A stretch of DNA of 17,124 nt, taken from positions 1-17,124 of the forward strand of contig DFDV01000080.1 of the NCBI GenBank assembly GCA_002369025.1. Direction: 5' to 3'. Positions 1-7,244 of the stretch are shown here, in pieces. The position numbers were made by a program, and so were the translations under genes. This DNA is from Treponema sp. UBA3819. Its GTDB lineage: Bacteria; Spirochaetota; Spirochaetia; Treponematales; Treponemataceae. Under the pieces are notes generated by a model that was given only the letters and a program-made list of their open reading frames with translations, had not been told where the DNA came from and ran no database searches. Each line of letters starts with the position of its first letter. Position 1 is the first letter of the stretch.

Positions 1-1
1 A

Positions 2-187
2 AAGGGCAAGCGGAATTTTCTTTACTGCATAATTAACTAAGTTCCAGTTGACCAAATCAGTAGAAGTCAGAATAGGCAATCCCGGCATAAAGTTAAAACT
101 TGAAGCCGTCATATAGAATGTGTTTCCCACGCGAATCAGGTCAGGGTCAGAATAATCGCAGAGTATAATCGGATTTGTATATATCAT
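2..187 (-). CDS. GH43 family glycoside hydrolase, N-terminal fragment (gene runs off the window)
   Basis: An open frame reads leftward from ATG at 187 to the window edge, 62 codons with no stop. The start resembles the first blade of GH43 beta-xylosidases and alpha-L-arabinofuranosidases: residues 5-22 read NPIIL-CDYSDPDLIRVG, then a TFYMTASSF stretch, PGLPI and DLVNWNLV. In this family the Asp of the DP(S/D) motif, here Asp14, is the general base that activates water for inverting hydrolysis of xylosidic or arabinosidic bonds. No signal peptide is visible, so this copy may be cytoplasmic and act on imported oligosaccharides (inference). No good Shine-Dalgarno or promoter was recognised upstream of the ATG. 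The next upstream ATG hits a stop after two codons, so 187 is the only sensible start. It diverges from a pectinesterase, consistent with a plant-cell-wall locus. Substrate specificity cannot be judged from 62 residues. Confidence 0.8.
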   Translation of the reverse strand, partial: MIYTNPIILCDYSDPDLIRVGNTFYMTASSFNFMPGLPILTSTDLVNWNLVNYAVKKIPLAL

Positions 188-225
188 TTTAAAAACATAG
201 CACAAAAATTTTTTTTTAACTATCT

Positions 226-303
226 GAAAAGCCCCCATTAGTCCTTTGCAAATTTTGCCAAGAGCCTGTATAATGGTAATGATACTTTTTAAAGGGGGTT
301 TTC
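226..303. repeat. inverted repeat flanking the pectinesterase promoter
   Basis: GAAAA-g-CCCCC (226-236) is complementary to GGGGGTTTTC (294-303), giving ten pairs with one bulged G. The arms enclose both promoter boxes and the predicted start of transcription. The right arm includes the G-run of the ribosome site. The left arm lies upstream of the predicted transcript, so it is unlikely to form an RNA hairpin from this promoter. Its role is unknown. Confidence 0.45.
246..274 (+). promoter_or_regulatory. sigma70-type promoter of the pectinesterase gene
   Basis: TTGCAA (246-251), 17 nt, then a perfect TATAAT (269-274). Transcription would start near 281. A purine-rich ribosome site, AAAGGGGG (291-298), lies 12 nt before the ATG at 311, slightly far. 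A run of nine T (209-217) lies further upstream. Confidence 0.75.
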
Positions 304-310
304 AAAAAGT

Positions 311-1885
311 ATGCTTTTTCAGACAAAAAAAATTGCAGCCGTAATGGGTGCTGCATTTTTGGCAGGCGCAGTAAGCGCACAGACTTTGTATCCGGCAAAC
401 GGTGCAAGCGAAGCGGCCTATGATGCTCAGCTGGTACTGACTTTCCAGGCAGAACCTGAGCTTGTTCCCGGTTCATTCATCACGATTTATGATGAAGCTG
501 GCTCAATTGCTGACCAGATTGCCTTTACCGATGACGAACAGACTTTCTCAGACGGCAAAACAGTTGCCGTAGGCAGTCAGCTGGTTCGCAAAGAAGGCAA
601 ATCCGTTTTCATTCAGCCGCATTATGGTAAAATTGCTCCAGGTGCAAAATATTCTGTAGAAGTGCCCGCAGACGCAATCAAGGCAGAAGGATTTGGCGGA
701 CTTGCAAAAGGTGCATGGACATTCAGCACAAAGGCAGCTCCGGCTGCTGTAAGTGACGGCGCTACTATTACCGTAAACAACAGCATGGACGCATCAAACA
801 ATGCACAGTTCCATTCAATTCAGGGTGCCCTTTCTTTTGTTGAAAAGAATGAAGGTACATACACCATTTCTCTTGCTCCTTCAACCTACTATGAACTGCT
901 GCACTACAACGGTACGGCAAACATCATCCTGCAGGGACCGAAAGACAACAAGCGCGGTGACAACACAATCATCAAGTATATCAACTGCAACGACATGAAC
1001 GCCAAGCAGGATACCCGCGTTGTTTTCCTCTTCACTGGTGCAAACCTCACATTGGAAAACCTGACCATTATCAATGCAACTGATCCGCGCAAGGTCTATA
1101 TCTCAACACAGAAAGTCTCCAGCGGAAACGCTCAGGCAGAAACCCTGTTCTTCTATCACGGCAAGGGAAAGACTCTCAACGCATACAACTGTTCTTTCAA
1201 GAGTCTGCAGGATACCATGCAGATCAGCGGAAAGTGCTGGTTCTACAACTGCTATGTAGAAGGCGATGTTGATTATGTATGGGGAACTGCAGAAGTTGCC
1301 CTCTTTGAAGAATGTGATTTCCACAGCGTCTTCAGTCCTCTGAGCGGAAAAGACCGCGCATACATTTTTGAAACCCGTGTTGGTGAAGAAGGACAGCCTC
1401 TGATTAACAAAGGTTATGTTCTCTACAACAGCCGCGTAGAAGTTGATATGCGCCAGAATGCTTACTACGGCCGCCGTGCAACTGCAGTCGAAAAAGCAAA
1501 GATTCCTTACTATGACCAGTGTGCAATCGTAAACGTTGAATTCTGGGGTGAAGGAAATATTGGCGACATGCGCTGGTATGTAGGCAAAGCACCTCGCGTA
1601 GTAGATGGAAGCAAGCATGTAGGCTGGAAAGAATACAATGTTTCTTTCAAAAAAATCACAGGCAAAAAACCCTCTGACACAAGCAAACGCTACAAGGATG
1701 CCGGAGACCTGGACAAAAAGACCTACAAGGCAGAATACTCTAACCGCGATGTCATTATGAACCGCGTATTCAACATTGAAAAAGGTGTCTACGAAGATGA
1801 CGCTCTTGCACCCTGGGATGTAAACCAGCTTGCCCGCGACCGTGGTTACAAAGTAAAGGATTTGCCCAAGGCAAAAAAGAAGTAA
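311..1885 (+). CDS. secreted pectinesterase with N-terminal Ig-like domain
   Basis: 524 aa. Pectinesterases remove methyl esters from galacturonate units of pectin, releasing methanol and exposing the chain to lyases. Residues 1-23 form a signal peptide with an AVSA cleavage site, so export is expected. Residues about 24-141 resemble a Big_5/SbsA-type Ig-like domain (LYPANG start, WTFST end). The right-handed beta-helix follows from about 150. Expected catalytic landmarks are present: Gln275 in QAETLFF (family QAVALR), Asp301 in LQDTM (family QDTL), Asp321 in GDVDYVWGTA (family DFIFG), and Arg388 in YYGRR (family GRPW, but without the Trp). A C-terminal extension of about 80 residues, ending in Lys-rich KAKKK, has no recognised fold. 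Own promoter upstream and terminator at 1926-1960. It is divergent from a GH43 gene, consistent with a pectin/hemicellulose locus. The fold and activity class are clear; the exact substrate is inferred. Confidence 0.9.
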   Translation: MLFQTKKIAAVMGAAFLAGAVSAQTLYPANGASEAAYDAQLVLTFQAEPELVPGSFITIYDEAGSIADQIAFTDDEQTFSDGKTVAVGSQLVRKEGKSVFIQPHYGKIAPGAKYSVEVPADAIKAEGFGGLAKGAWTFSTKAAPAAVSDGATITVNNSMDASNNAQFHSIQGALSFVEKNEGTYTISLAPSTYYELLHYNGTANIILQGPKDNKRGDNTIIKYINCNDMNAKQDTRVVFLFTGANLTLENLTIINATDPRKVYISTQKVSSGNAQAETLFFYHGKGKTLNAYNCSFKSLQDTMQISGKCWFYNCYVEGDVDYVWGTAEVALFEECDFHSVFSPLSGKDRAYIFETRVGEEGQPLINKGYVLYNSRVEVDMRQNAYYGRRATAVEKAKIPYYDQCAIVNVEFWGEGNIGDMRWYVGKAPRVVDGSKHVGWKEYNVSFKKITGKKPSDTSKRYKDAGDLDKKTYKAEYSNRDVIMNRVFNIEKGVYEDDALAPWDVNQLARDRGYKVKDLPKAKKK

Positions 1886-1910
1886 TTGCTAAGGCTTACA
1901 TAATCCAAAA

Positions 1911-3599
1911 CTAAGATGTAAATCGAATCTCCGCTTGTGTCCGCACGGCGGAGATTTTTTCTGCAATCAGCGGATACAAATCGGCACGACTTTGTGCCAG
2001 CTCTTCTACTTTTTTCAGCATTACATAAAATTCAGTTTTGTATTTTTTCTGTGCCAGTTTTTTAAGGGTTGATGGAATCTGACGGATATATTGCTTTGCA
2101 AAGTGAGAAGATAAAGAACTATCGGTAGTTAGCCTAATCAATTCTTCCAATTCTTCTTCCTTCGTACTGCAGGCACATTCTTCCAGGATATCTGCAATCA
2201 ATTTGAGCTGATGATAGCCGTAAGAAGACAGGTCGCATTCTTCTGAGAGAGAAAGTGAAAAGGCATTTACATGATTAAGAACTATCGTTAGTTTGTCACT
2301 ACCACTCTCTTGCAATTTGATTTCAAAACTATCGTTAGTTAATATACCTTTCTCGTCCAGACGATTTCGGTTAAAACGCCGCTTTAAGAACAGTAAAATC
2401 CGCTTTTCCAGAATAACTTTATCTATCCGTTCACTGCATTCCGGTTTGGCTTTACGACTGGTGTCAATTGCAAGAATAAACTCGATATCGGAATTTTTCC
2501 TGCTGTTGCTCTGTTTTCCGCCACGATACACTGTGTATCCGCTTGTTACTATGGAAACATAGCCTTTTTTCAGACAAATCTTTTTCATCTCGTCAAAGGG
2601 AATTATTCCGTCACTTGAGTAACTAACTAATATTAGTTTGGCACGTATGTGCTGCAGCAAATCACTGAATGTGTCTGTAGCCGTTTTTTTGTAGCAGTAG
2701 AGCGAACGAGTTTTTACCCAGTCTTCACGAATTGCCGCTTTATTCACCAGCACACCATCTTCGTCCAGATCCATGGGTTCAGGAATTTTATCCCACTCGG
2801 CAATAGTGTTTAAAAGATGATAGTTGCTTCCGTACTGATGCTGATTATAGGGAGGGTCAAGATAAACCACATCAATTTCAGGCAATGTATCTGCAAGAAC
2901 ATTTGCATCTTCACGGAATACATGTACCGGCTTTTGTGAGTCAATCAGGACCGGCTCATGCAGGGCAATCGGTGCCAGTATGCGGCCCAAGGCATCTTTT
3001 CCGTGTCCGCCAAATCCCTTGTGGAAAGCTTTAAAAACACCCGATGTATTTGTATGGGTTGCTGCTTCGTATATCAAAAGGGCAATCAGAATGTGCCGCC
3101 GCTTATCACTGGCATCCGGAAAATTCTCTTCAATGTAGTTTCTGATTTTGTCCAAGGCTAATGCATTCTGGCGGGTATAAAAGAGCCTTTCCTTATGAAA
3201 ATCAGCCTGTGCTACATCATCTGAGTGGGGCGCATAATAGCGGGCAATGTACTGATCTTCAGGCTGGGGAGACGGAAGCGAGTTGATTTTTTCTATGAGC
3301 GCAGAAAAAGCTTCTTCTCCTCCAAAGATTGTTTTCCATTCGCTCTGGTTAAGTGCTACAAATCCACGGGAAAGAATTTCCGCATAGGGTTCCCAGTCGT
3401 TTGCATAAACTTCAAAGCCCAATGATTTTGCAAATCTGGAAACAACACCGCTCCCGCTAAAAAGATCTGCAAATGAAATTCCGTCACTGATTTTCACGCC
3501 TGATTCCTGCAGAGCGGAATAAATGAGAGAAAGAAGTTTTCGCTTATTTCCAATATATGCGATTATCTGTTTAGTCAGGTAGGGAGAATCAAAATCCAT
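1911..3599 (-). CDS. D12-class adenine-specific DNA methyltransferase, orphan
   Basis: 562 aa from ATG at 3599. It should transfer a methyl group from S-adenosylmethionine to N6 of adenine in a specific DNA sequence. Visible motifs in MethyltransfD12/COG3392 order: YIGNKRKLL at 15-23 (motif X), FADLFSGSG at 43-51 (motif I, SAM binding), NDWEPY at 67-72 (motif II), and DPPYNQHQY at 248-256 (catalytic motif IV). Residues about 385-562 match nothing I recognise and may hold target recognition or another domain. The frame stays open upstream to an ATG at 3659, but that codon lies between the -35 and -10 boxes of a good promoter and would not be transcribed, so 3599 is chosen. Neither start has a strong Shine-Dalgarno. 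No restriction endonuclease gene is adjacent, so it may be a regulatory or solitary methylase, or a partner may lie elsewhere. Its 3' end overlaps the pectinesterase terminator. Four palindromic 14-mers lie within it. Confidence 0.85.
   Translation of the reverse strand: MDFDSPYLTKQIIAYIGNKRKLLSLIYSALQESGVKISDGISFADLFSGSGVVSRFAKSLGFEVYANDWEPYAEILSRGFVALNQSEWKTIFGGEEAFSALIEKINSLPSPQPEDQYIARYYAPHSDDVAQADFHKERLFYTRQNALALDKIRNYIEENFPDASDKRRHILIALLIYEAATHTNTSGVFKAFHKGFGGHGKDALGRILAPIALHEPVLIDSQKPVHVFREDANVLADTLPEIDVVYLDPPYNQHQYGSNYHLLNTIAEWDKIPEPMDLDEDGVLVNKAAIREDWVKTRSLYCYKKTATDTFSDLLQHIRAKLILVSYSSDGIIPFDEMKKICLKKGYVSIVTSGYTVYRGGKQSNSRKNSDIEFILAIDTSRKAKPECSERIDKVILEKRILLFLKRRFNRNRLDEKGILTNDSFEIKLQESGSDKLTIVLNHVNAFSLSLSEECDLSSYGYHQLKLIADILEECACSTKEEELEELIRLTTDSSLSSHFAKQYIRQIPSTLKKLAQKKYKTEFYVMLKKVEELAQSRADLYPLIAEKISAVRTQAEIRFTS
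1926..1960 (+). terminator. Rho-independent terminator of the pectinesterase gene, embedded in the opposing gene
   Basis: AATCTCCGC (1926-1934) and GCGGAGATT (1948-1956) form a perfect 9-bp stem with a 13-nt loop, followed by a T-run (1955-1960). It acts on plus-strand transcripts ending at 1885. It lies within the last 17 codons of the convergent methyltransferase gene, so the same bases code for protein on the other strand. Confidence 0.75.
2117..2130. repeat. palindromic motif AACTA-N4-TAGTT, copy 1
   Basis: AACTATCGGTAGTT. Five-base complementary arms around a 4-nt centre. In the methyltransferase frame it encodes part of LTTDSS. Copies 1 and 3 share one codon frame; copies 2 and 4 lie in another. 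Confidence 0.7.
2280..2293. repeat. palindromic motif AACTA-N4-TAGTT, copy 2
   Basis: AACTATCGTTAGTT, identical to copy 3 but in a different codon frame (encodes LTIV). Confidence 0.7.
2327..2340. repeat. palindromic motif AACTA-N4-TAGTT, copy 3
   Basis: AACTATCGTTAGTT, starting 47 bp after copy 2 starts. Encodes part of LTNDSF, a different peptide from copy 2. Confidence 0.7.
2625..2638. repeat. palindromic motif AACTA-N4-TAGTT, copy 4
   Basis: AACTAATATTAGTT, a perfect palindrome, unlike the others. It encodes part of KLILVS near residue 323 of the methyltransferase. Confidence 0.65.
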
Positions 3600-3630
3600 T
3601 TTATAAATTTCTAGACACGAGAATAGTAGA

Positions 3631-3659
3631 ATTTTACTGATAGAATTCACCATTGTCAA
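3631..3659 (-). promoter_or_regulatory. promoter of the DNA methyltransferase gene
   Basis: Reading leftward: TTGACA (3659-3654), 17 nt, TAAAAT (3636-3631). The -35 box is a perfect consensus. Predicted transcription start is near 3624, about 25 nt before the ATG at 3599. The -35 box overlaps that of the divergent promoter on the plus strand. Confidence 0.75.
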
Positions 3660-3681
3660 TGCAAGTTTTTTTCGATAAAAT
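3653..3681 (+). promoter_or_regulatory. promoter of the ECF-trkA-trkH operon
   Basis: TTGTCA (3653-3658), 17 nt, TAAAAT (3676-3681). Predicted transcription start is near 3688. A GGGAG ribosome site (3702-3706) precedes the ATG at 3713 by 6 nt. It shares five bases of -35 sequence with the opposing promoter, inside the symmetric ATTG-T-CAAT (3652-3660). Confidence 0.7.
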
Positions 3682-3712
3682 AAGCATGACTTAAAAAAGT
3701 CGGGAGAACAAA

Positions 3713-4351
3713 ATGATTTCTGAAAAAAATAGAAAAATTGCCATCACAGGCGCATTCAGCGCTCTTGTCGTCGTCATGTATATTACCGGATTAGGATATA
3801 TCCGCATCAATCCGCAAATTTCATATACAATCCTTCAGGTGCCGGTTATTCTGGCTACTATTCTGGGTGGTCTGGTTCCGGGACTCATCACAGGCTTTGT
3901 TTTTGGCTTAACCAGTCTGATTAAATCTGCCGTTATGCCCCTCAGCATGCTGGATCCTTACTTTCTGAATCCTCTCTGCTCAATTTTTCCCCGCCTGATG
4001 ATTGCCCTTGTTACCTGGCTTGTCTTTACAGGCATGAACAAAATTTCCCACATGCCCAAAACTATAAGCGGAATTTTTGCGGCGGTTCTTGGTTCTCTTA
4101 CCAACACTATCATGGTTTTTGCCATGCTCTGCCTCATTTATTTCAGCGAAATTGCACCAATCGTACAGAAGGCTGTTGCTAATTATCCTTCACTTGCAAA
4201 CGCAGCCTATATTGCTATCCTGCTCACTTTTGCACCCGTCGCTCTGGTAGAAGGAGCAATTAGTGGCGCAGTCAGCGGTGCAGTCCTCACTTCTATGGGA
4301 ATTGCCAGCCATGGCAAGGCAAAATTGAATAAGGAATCTGACGAGGAATAA
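3713..4351 (+). CDS. ECF-type transporter S component (membrane substrate-binding subunit)
   Basis: 212 aa. S components of energy-coupling factor transporters capture a vitamin or other micronutrient in the membrane and are driven by a shared EcfT/EcfA1/EcfA2 module. The protein is hydrophobic with about six membrane segments (roughly residues 9-28, 37-70, 83-105, 117-142, 160-180 and 185-200). It shows the family pattern of a basic N-terminus, then RINPQISYTILQVPVIL and a Gly-rich LGGLVPGLITGFVFG. The C-terminus is a short charged cytoplasmic tail (KAKLNKESDEE). No EcfA or EcfT gene is in the window, so it probably relies on a module coded elsewhere (group II type). Good ribosome site 6 nt upstream of the ATG. 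It is the first gene of a packed operon with potassium uptake genes; whether that is functional or only positional is unknown. The ligand cannot be assigned from sequence alone. Confidence 0.75.
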   Translation: MISEKNRKIAITGAFSALVVVMYITGLGYIRINPQISYTILQVPVILATILGGLVPGLITGFVFGLTSLIKSAVMPLSMLDPYFLNPLCSIFPRLMIALVTWLVFTGMNKISHMPKTISGIFAAVLGSLTNTIMVFAMLCLIYFSEIAPIVQKAVANYPSLANAAYIAILLTFAPVALVEGAISGAVSGAVLTSMGIASHGKAKLNKESDEE

Positions 4352-4354
4352 AGC

Positions 4355-5788
4355 GTGAAAATCGTCATCATCGGTGCCGGATTTACTGGCGTTCAGCTGG
4401 CAAAACGACTCATTAACGGAAAAAATGATGTTGTTCTTATCGACAACGATGAGGAAATTGTTCGCCATGCGTCAAACCGGCTGGACTGTGATGTCATTCA
4501 GGCTGACGGCAACAATCTGACCACTCTGGAAGATGCAGGTCTGGCAAAGGCTGATGCCCTTGTGTGCGTAACCAGCAGCGATGAAGTAAACATGATTACC
4601 TGCTCGCTGGTAGATTCCGTTTACCCCAATCTGCTTAAAATCGCACGCGTCCGTAACTATGCCTACTATGTAAATACAGCCGATGCCGCACAAAAACATG
4701 CCGGCGAATTCGGAAAAAATCACCGTCCCCTCTACGGCATTGACTACATGATTCACCCGGACGTAGAGGCTGCCGATGCCATTGTAAATGCAGTAGAGCA
4801 CGGAGCCCTCACTGATTCCATTCCCTTTGGTGACAACTACGAACTGGTACGCATTCCGGTAGAAGCAGGAAGTCCTGTAGACGGACAGATTCTGCAGAAT
4901 ATCCGTACGCTTACCCAAAAGCCTATTCTGATTGCCTACATAGAAAGCGCAGGAGAAACATCCCTCCCCAGCGGTTCAACGGTAATCAAGGCGGAAGACT
5001 GTCTGGGTATTCTTGCCCGAAAAGAAGACATTCCTGACTTTTTGCGGCTTTGCGGTTCAAAAATTAAAAAACTGAATAAAATTGCCCTTATCGGTGCGGG
5101 CAGAATCGGTACAATCGTAGCAGAGCGTCTGATTCGTAAAAAGCAAAGCCTCTTTGGCAGAATACTTGGCATACAAAAAAAGATTTCCCAGGATTTTGTC
5201 ATTATTGATAATGATGACGCACAGGCAAAGCAGGCTTCCGAGCGCTTCCCGGACGTAAAGGTCTTCCGCGCAGATGCAACTGACGAAACCTTCCTGCAGG
5301 AAGAAGGCATAGATAAATTCGATCTGGTAATCTGTACAACCCACAACCATGAAATGAACATCGTTATGGCAGCCTTCATAGAATCTCTGGGCGTTAATAA
5401 CAGCATTTGTCTTGTTTCTTCTTCTGCATTTGTGGAAATTGCACATAAACTGGAAATCGAAGTTGCCGTACCACTCAGAGACACAGTGGTAGACAGCATC
5501 ATGAGCCATTTGCGCGGTTCAAGCGTTACAGGAATTCACACAGTAACAGACGGTACTCTTGAAATTCTGGAAATTACTGTTTCAGAAAAATCTCAGGTTA
5601 TCGGAAAAACCCTCAAAGACATTGCAGAAAACGGAAAATTCCTTATTCTTATGGTTCAAAAGCAGGGAGAAAGTAACTACATCATTCCCAACGGCAACAC
5701 AGAACTTTCCCTGGGCGACAATCTGGTACTGATTACAACAAGTGAAGATAATCAGCATATTCTGGAAAAATTCGGAGCAGAAAGCTAA
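4355..5788 (+). CDS. trkA: Trk system potassium uptake protein TrkA (NAD-binding RCK regulator)
   Basis: 477 aa, GTG start. TrkA is the cytoplasmic ring that binds NAD(H) and nucleotides and gates the TrkH channel. It has the full duplicated architecture: RCK_N with GAGFTG at 7-12 and acidic LIDND ending near 32; first RCK_C about 150-225; second RCK_N with GAGRIG at 247-252 and VIIDND at 282-287; second RCK_C about 395-475. The length is typical for TrkA rather than single-RCK KtrA. The start follows the upstream stop by 3 nt. Its ribosome site GAGGAA (4343-4348) lies inside the last codons of the ECF gene, giving translational coupling. The GTG is supported because the Rossmann strand MKIVIIGAG begins immediately. 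trkH follows after 5 nt. Confidence 0.95.
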   Translation: MKIVIIGAGFTGVQLAKRLINGKNDVVLIDNDEEIVRHASNRLDCDVIQADGNNLTTLEDAGLAKADALVCVTSSDEVNMITCSLVDSVYPNLLKIARVRNYAYYVNTADAAQKHAGEFGKNHRPLYGIDYMIHPDVEAADAIVNAVEHGALTDSIPFGDNYELVRIPVEAGSPVDGQILQNIRTLTQKPILIAYIESAGETSLPSGSTVIKAEDCLGILARKEDIPDFLRLCGSKIKKLNKIALIGAGRIGTIVAERLIRKKQSLFGRILGIQKKISQDFVIIDNDDAQAKQASERFPDVKVFRADATDETFLQEEGIDKFDLVICTTHNHEMNIVMAAFIESLGVNNSICLVSSSAFVEIAHKLEIEVAVPLRDTVVDSIMSHLRGSSVTGIHTVTDGTLEILEITVSEKSQVIGKTLKDIAENGKFLILMVQKQGESNYIIPNGNTELSLGDNLVLITTSEDNQHILEKFGAES

Positions 5789-5793
5789 GCCTG

Positions 5794-7242
5794 ATGAGCA
5801 TTTTTACTTTTTTTAGAATCATCTGCATTATTCTTTCGATAATCGGCATTTCCTTTGTCTTTCCTATCGGCACGGCTATCATCTGCAAGGAATATTCGGT
5901 ACTTTCTTCATTTATCATCCCCATGGCTATTGCCCTTGTACTTGGTGCGACAGCCCTGTTTGTAAGAAATAAAAAACGCCCTATTTCCATTTCTCCGCGG
6001 GGTGTCTTTGTTATCGTCTCCTCTGCCTGGCTTTCAATCAGTTTGTTCGGTGCCATTCCCCTGCTTTTGAGCGGCTATTTTTCCAGCTATACCGATGCAT
6101 TTTTTGAAAGCGTAAGCGGATTTTCCACTACAGGTGCAACCATTCTGACTGAAGTAGAAAATCTTCCGCGAAGCATCAATATGTGGAGATGTGAGATGCA
6201 CTGGCTGGGTGGCATGGGTGTTATCGCCCTTACAGTTGCACTTTTGCCCCTGCTGGGTGTAGGCGGTTTTCAACTTATAAAGGCAGAGACTACCGGTGTA
6301 GACAAGGGCAAGATAACACCAAAAATTACCACTACGGCAAAAACCCTCTGGCTCCTGTACTGCGGACTTACCATCCTGCTCGCCCTGCTCCTTAAAATTT
6401 TCGGCATGGACGCCATTGACGCCATCACCTATGGATTTTCTACCCTGGGAACCGGCGGATTTGCCACCCGCAATGCCAGTATTGCCGCCTACCAGTCTGT
6501 ACCCATCGATATTACAATCACCATTTTTATGTTTCTGGCCGGCATTAACTTCAGTCTGTATTTTTACATTCTGACGGGAAAAAGCGCAGAAGTCAGAAAG
6601 AATACAGAACTCAAAACCTATCTGGTTCTGGCCTTTTTTGCCATAAGCTGCATTACTATCATTCTCATTCCACATTATGACTCAATCGCCCAAGCCCTGC
6701 GCTATGCGGCCTTTCAGGTTGCCACTATCATGACGACTACAGGCTATGCAACTGCTGACTTTACCCTCTGGCCTTCCGCGGCACAATTTTTTATCTTCCT
6801 GCTCTTCTTTACTGGCGGTTGTGCCGGTTCTACTGCCGGTGGTTTTAAAATTGTCCGCTGGGTCATTCTGGGAAAACAGGCACGCAACGAAATGCTCCGC
6901 ATGCTGCACCCGCATGGAGTCTTTACAGTTCGCCTGAACGGTATGCCGGGTCGCAAAGACTTAGTCTTTACTGTAGCGGCATTTACATTCGTCTACTTTA
7001 TGTTTATAGCCATCACAACCTTTGTGGGTGCCGTTTACGGGCTGGATTTATTTACTGCCTTTACTGCATCTCTCTCCATGGTTGGAAATGTAGGCCCTGC
7101 CTTTGGTGGACTGGGACCATCTGCAAATTACAGCTGGCTGCCGGCCGGCTTAAAGTGGTGGTACTGCCTTGCAATGATTGCAGGTCGTCTTGAATTGTAT
7201 GACCTGATAATATTCTTTATCCCTGATTACTGGAAGAAATAA
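5794..7242 (+). CDS. trkH: Trk system potassium uptake protein TrkH
   Basis: 482 aa polytopic membrane protein. It is the potassium-conducting subunit that works with TrkA. The four pore-loop signatures of the SKT superfamily are visible: STTGA at 111-115, STLGTGG at 216-222, TTTGY at 314-318 and VGNVGPA at 430-436; the four filter glycines line the pore. The intramembrane loop after the third pore (GGCAGSTAGG, 341-350) is the gating element known from TrkH. The C-terminus GRLELYD...FFIPDYW is family-typical. It begins 5 nt after trkA, with only a weak GGAG about 15 nt upstream, so translation is probably coupled to trkA. Pairing with a two-RCK TrkA and the length favour TrkH over KtrB. Confidence 0.95.
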   Translation: MSIFTFFRIICIILSIIGISFVFPIGTAIICKEYSVLSSFIIPMAIALVLGATALFVRNKKRPISISPRGVFVIVSSAWLSISLFGAIPLLLSGYFSSYTDAFFESVSGFSTTGATILTEVENLPRSINMWRCEMHWLGGMGVIALTVALLPLLGVGGFQLIKAETTGVDKGKITPKITTTAKTLWLLYCGLTILLALLLKIFGMDAIDAITYGFSTLGTGGFATRNASIAAYQSVPIDITITIFMFLAGINFSLYFYILTGKSAEVRKNTELKTYLVLAFFAISCITIILIPHYDSIAQALRYAAFQVATIMTTTGYATADFTLWPSAAQFFIFLLFFTGGCAGSTAGGFKIVRWVILGKQARNEMLRMLHPHGVFTVRLNGMPGRKDLVFTVAAFTFVYFMFIAITTFVGAVYGLDLFTAFTASLSMVGNVGPAFGGLGPSANYSWLPAGLKWWYCLAMIAGRLELYDLIIFFIPDYWKK

Positions 7243-7244
7243 CT

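Noticed and set aside
188..245. Promoter for the GH43 gene
   Set aside because: AT-rich, with a nine-base T-run, but no -35/-10 pair with acceptable spacing was found on the minus strand.
3597..3659. Longer N-terminus for the DNA methyltransferase (ATG at 3659)
   Set aside because: The ATG lies within the promoter, directly after the -35 box and upstream of the predicted transcript; family homology begins after 3599.
6034..6675. 213-codon open frame antisense to trkH, and similar antisense frames over trkA (4936-5509), the pectinesterase (1103-1618) and the bactofilin/M23 genes
   Set aside because: They lie fully opposite well-conserved genes, have no recognisable domains or ribosome sites, and have compositions expected of reversed coding sequence.
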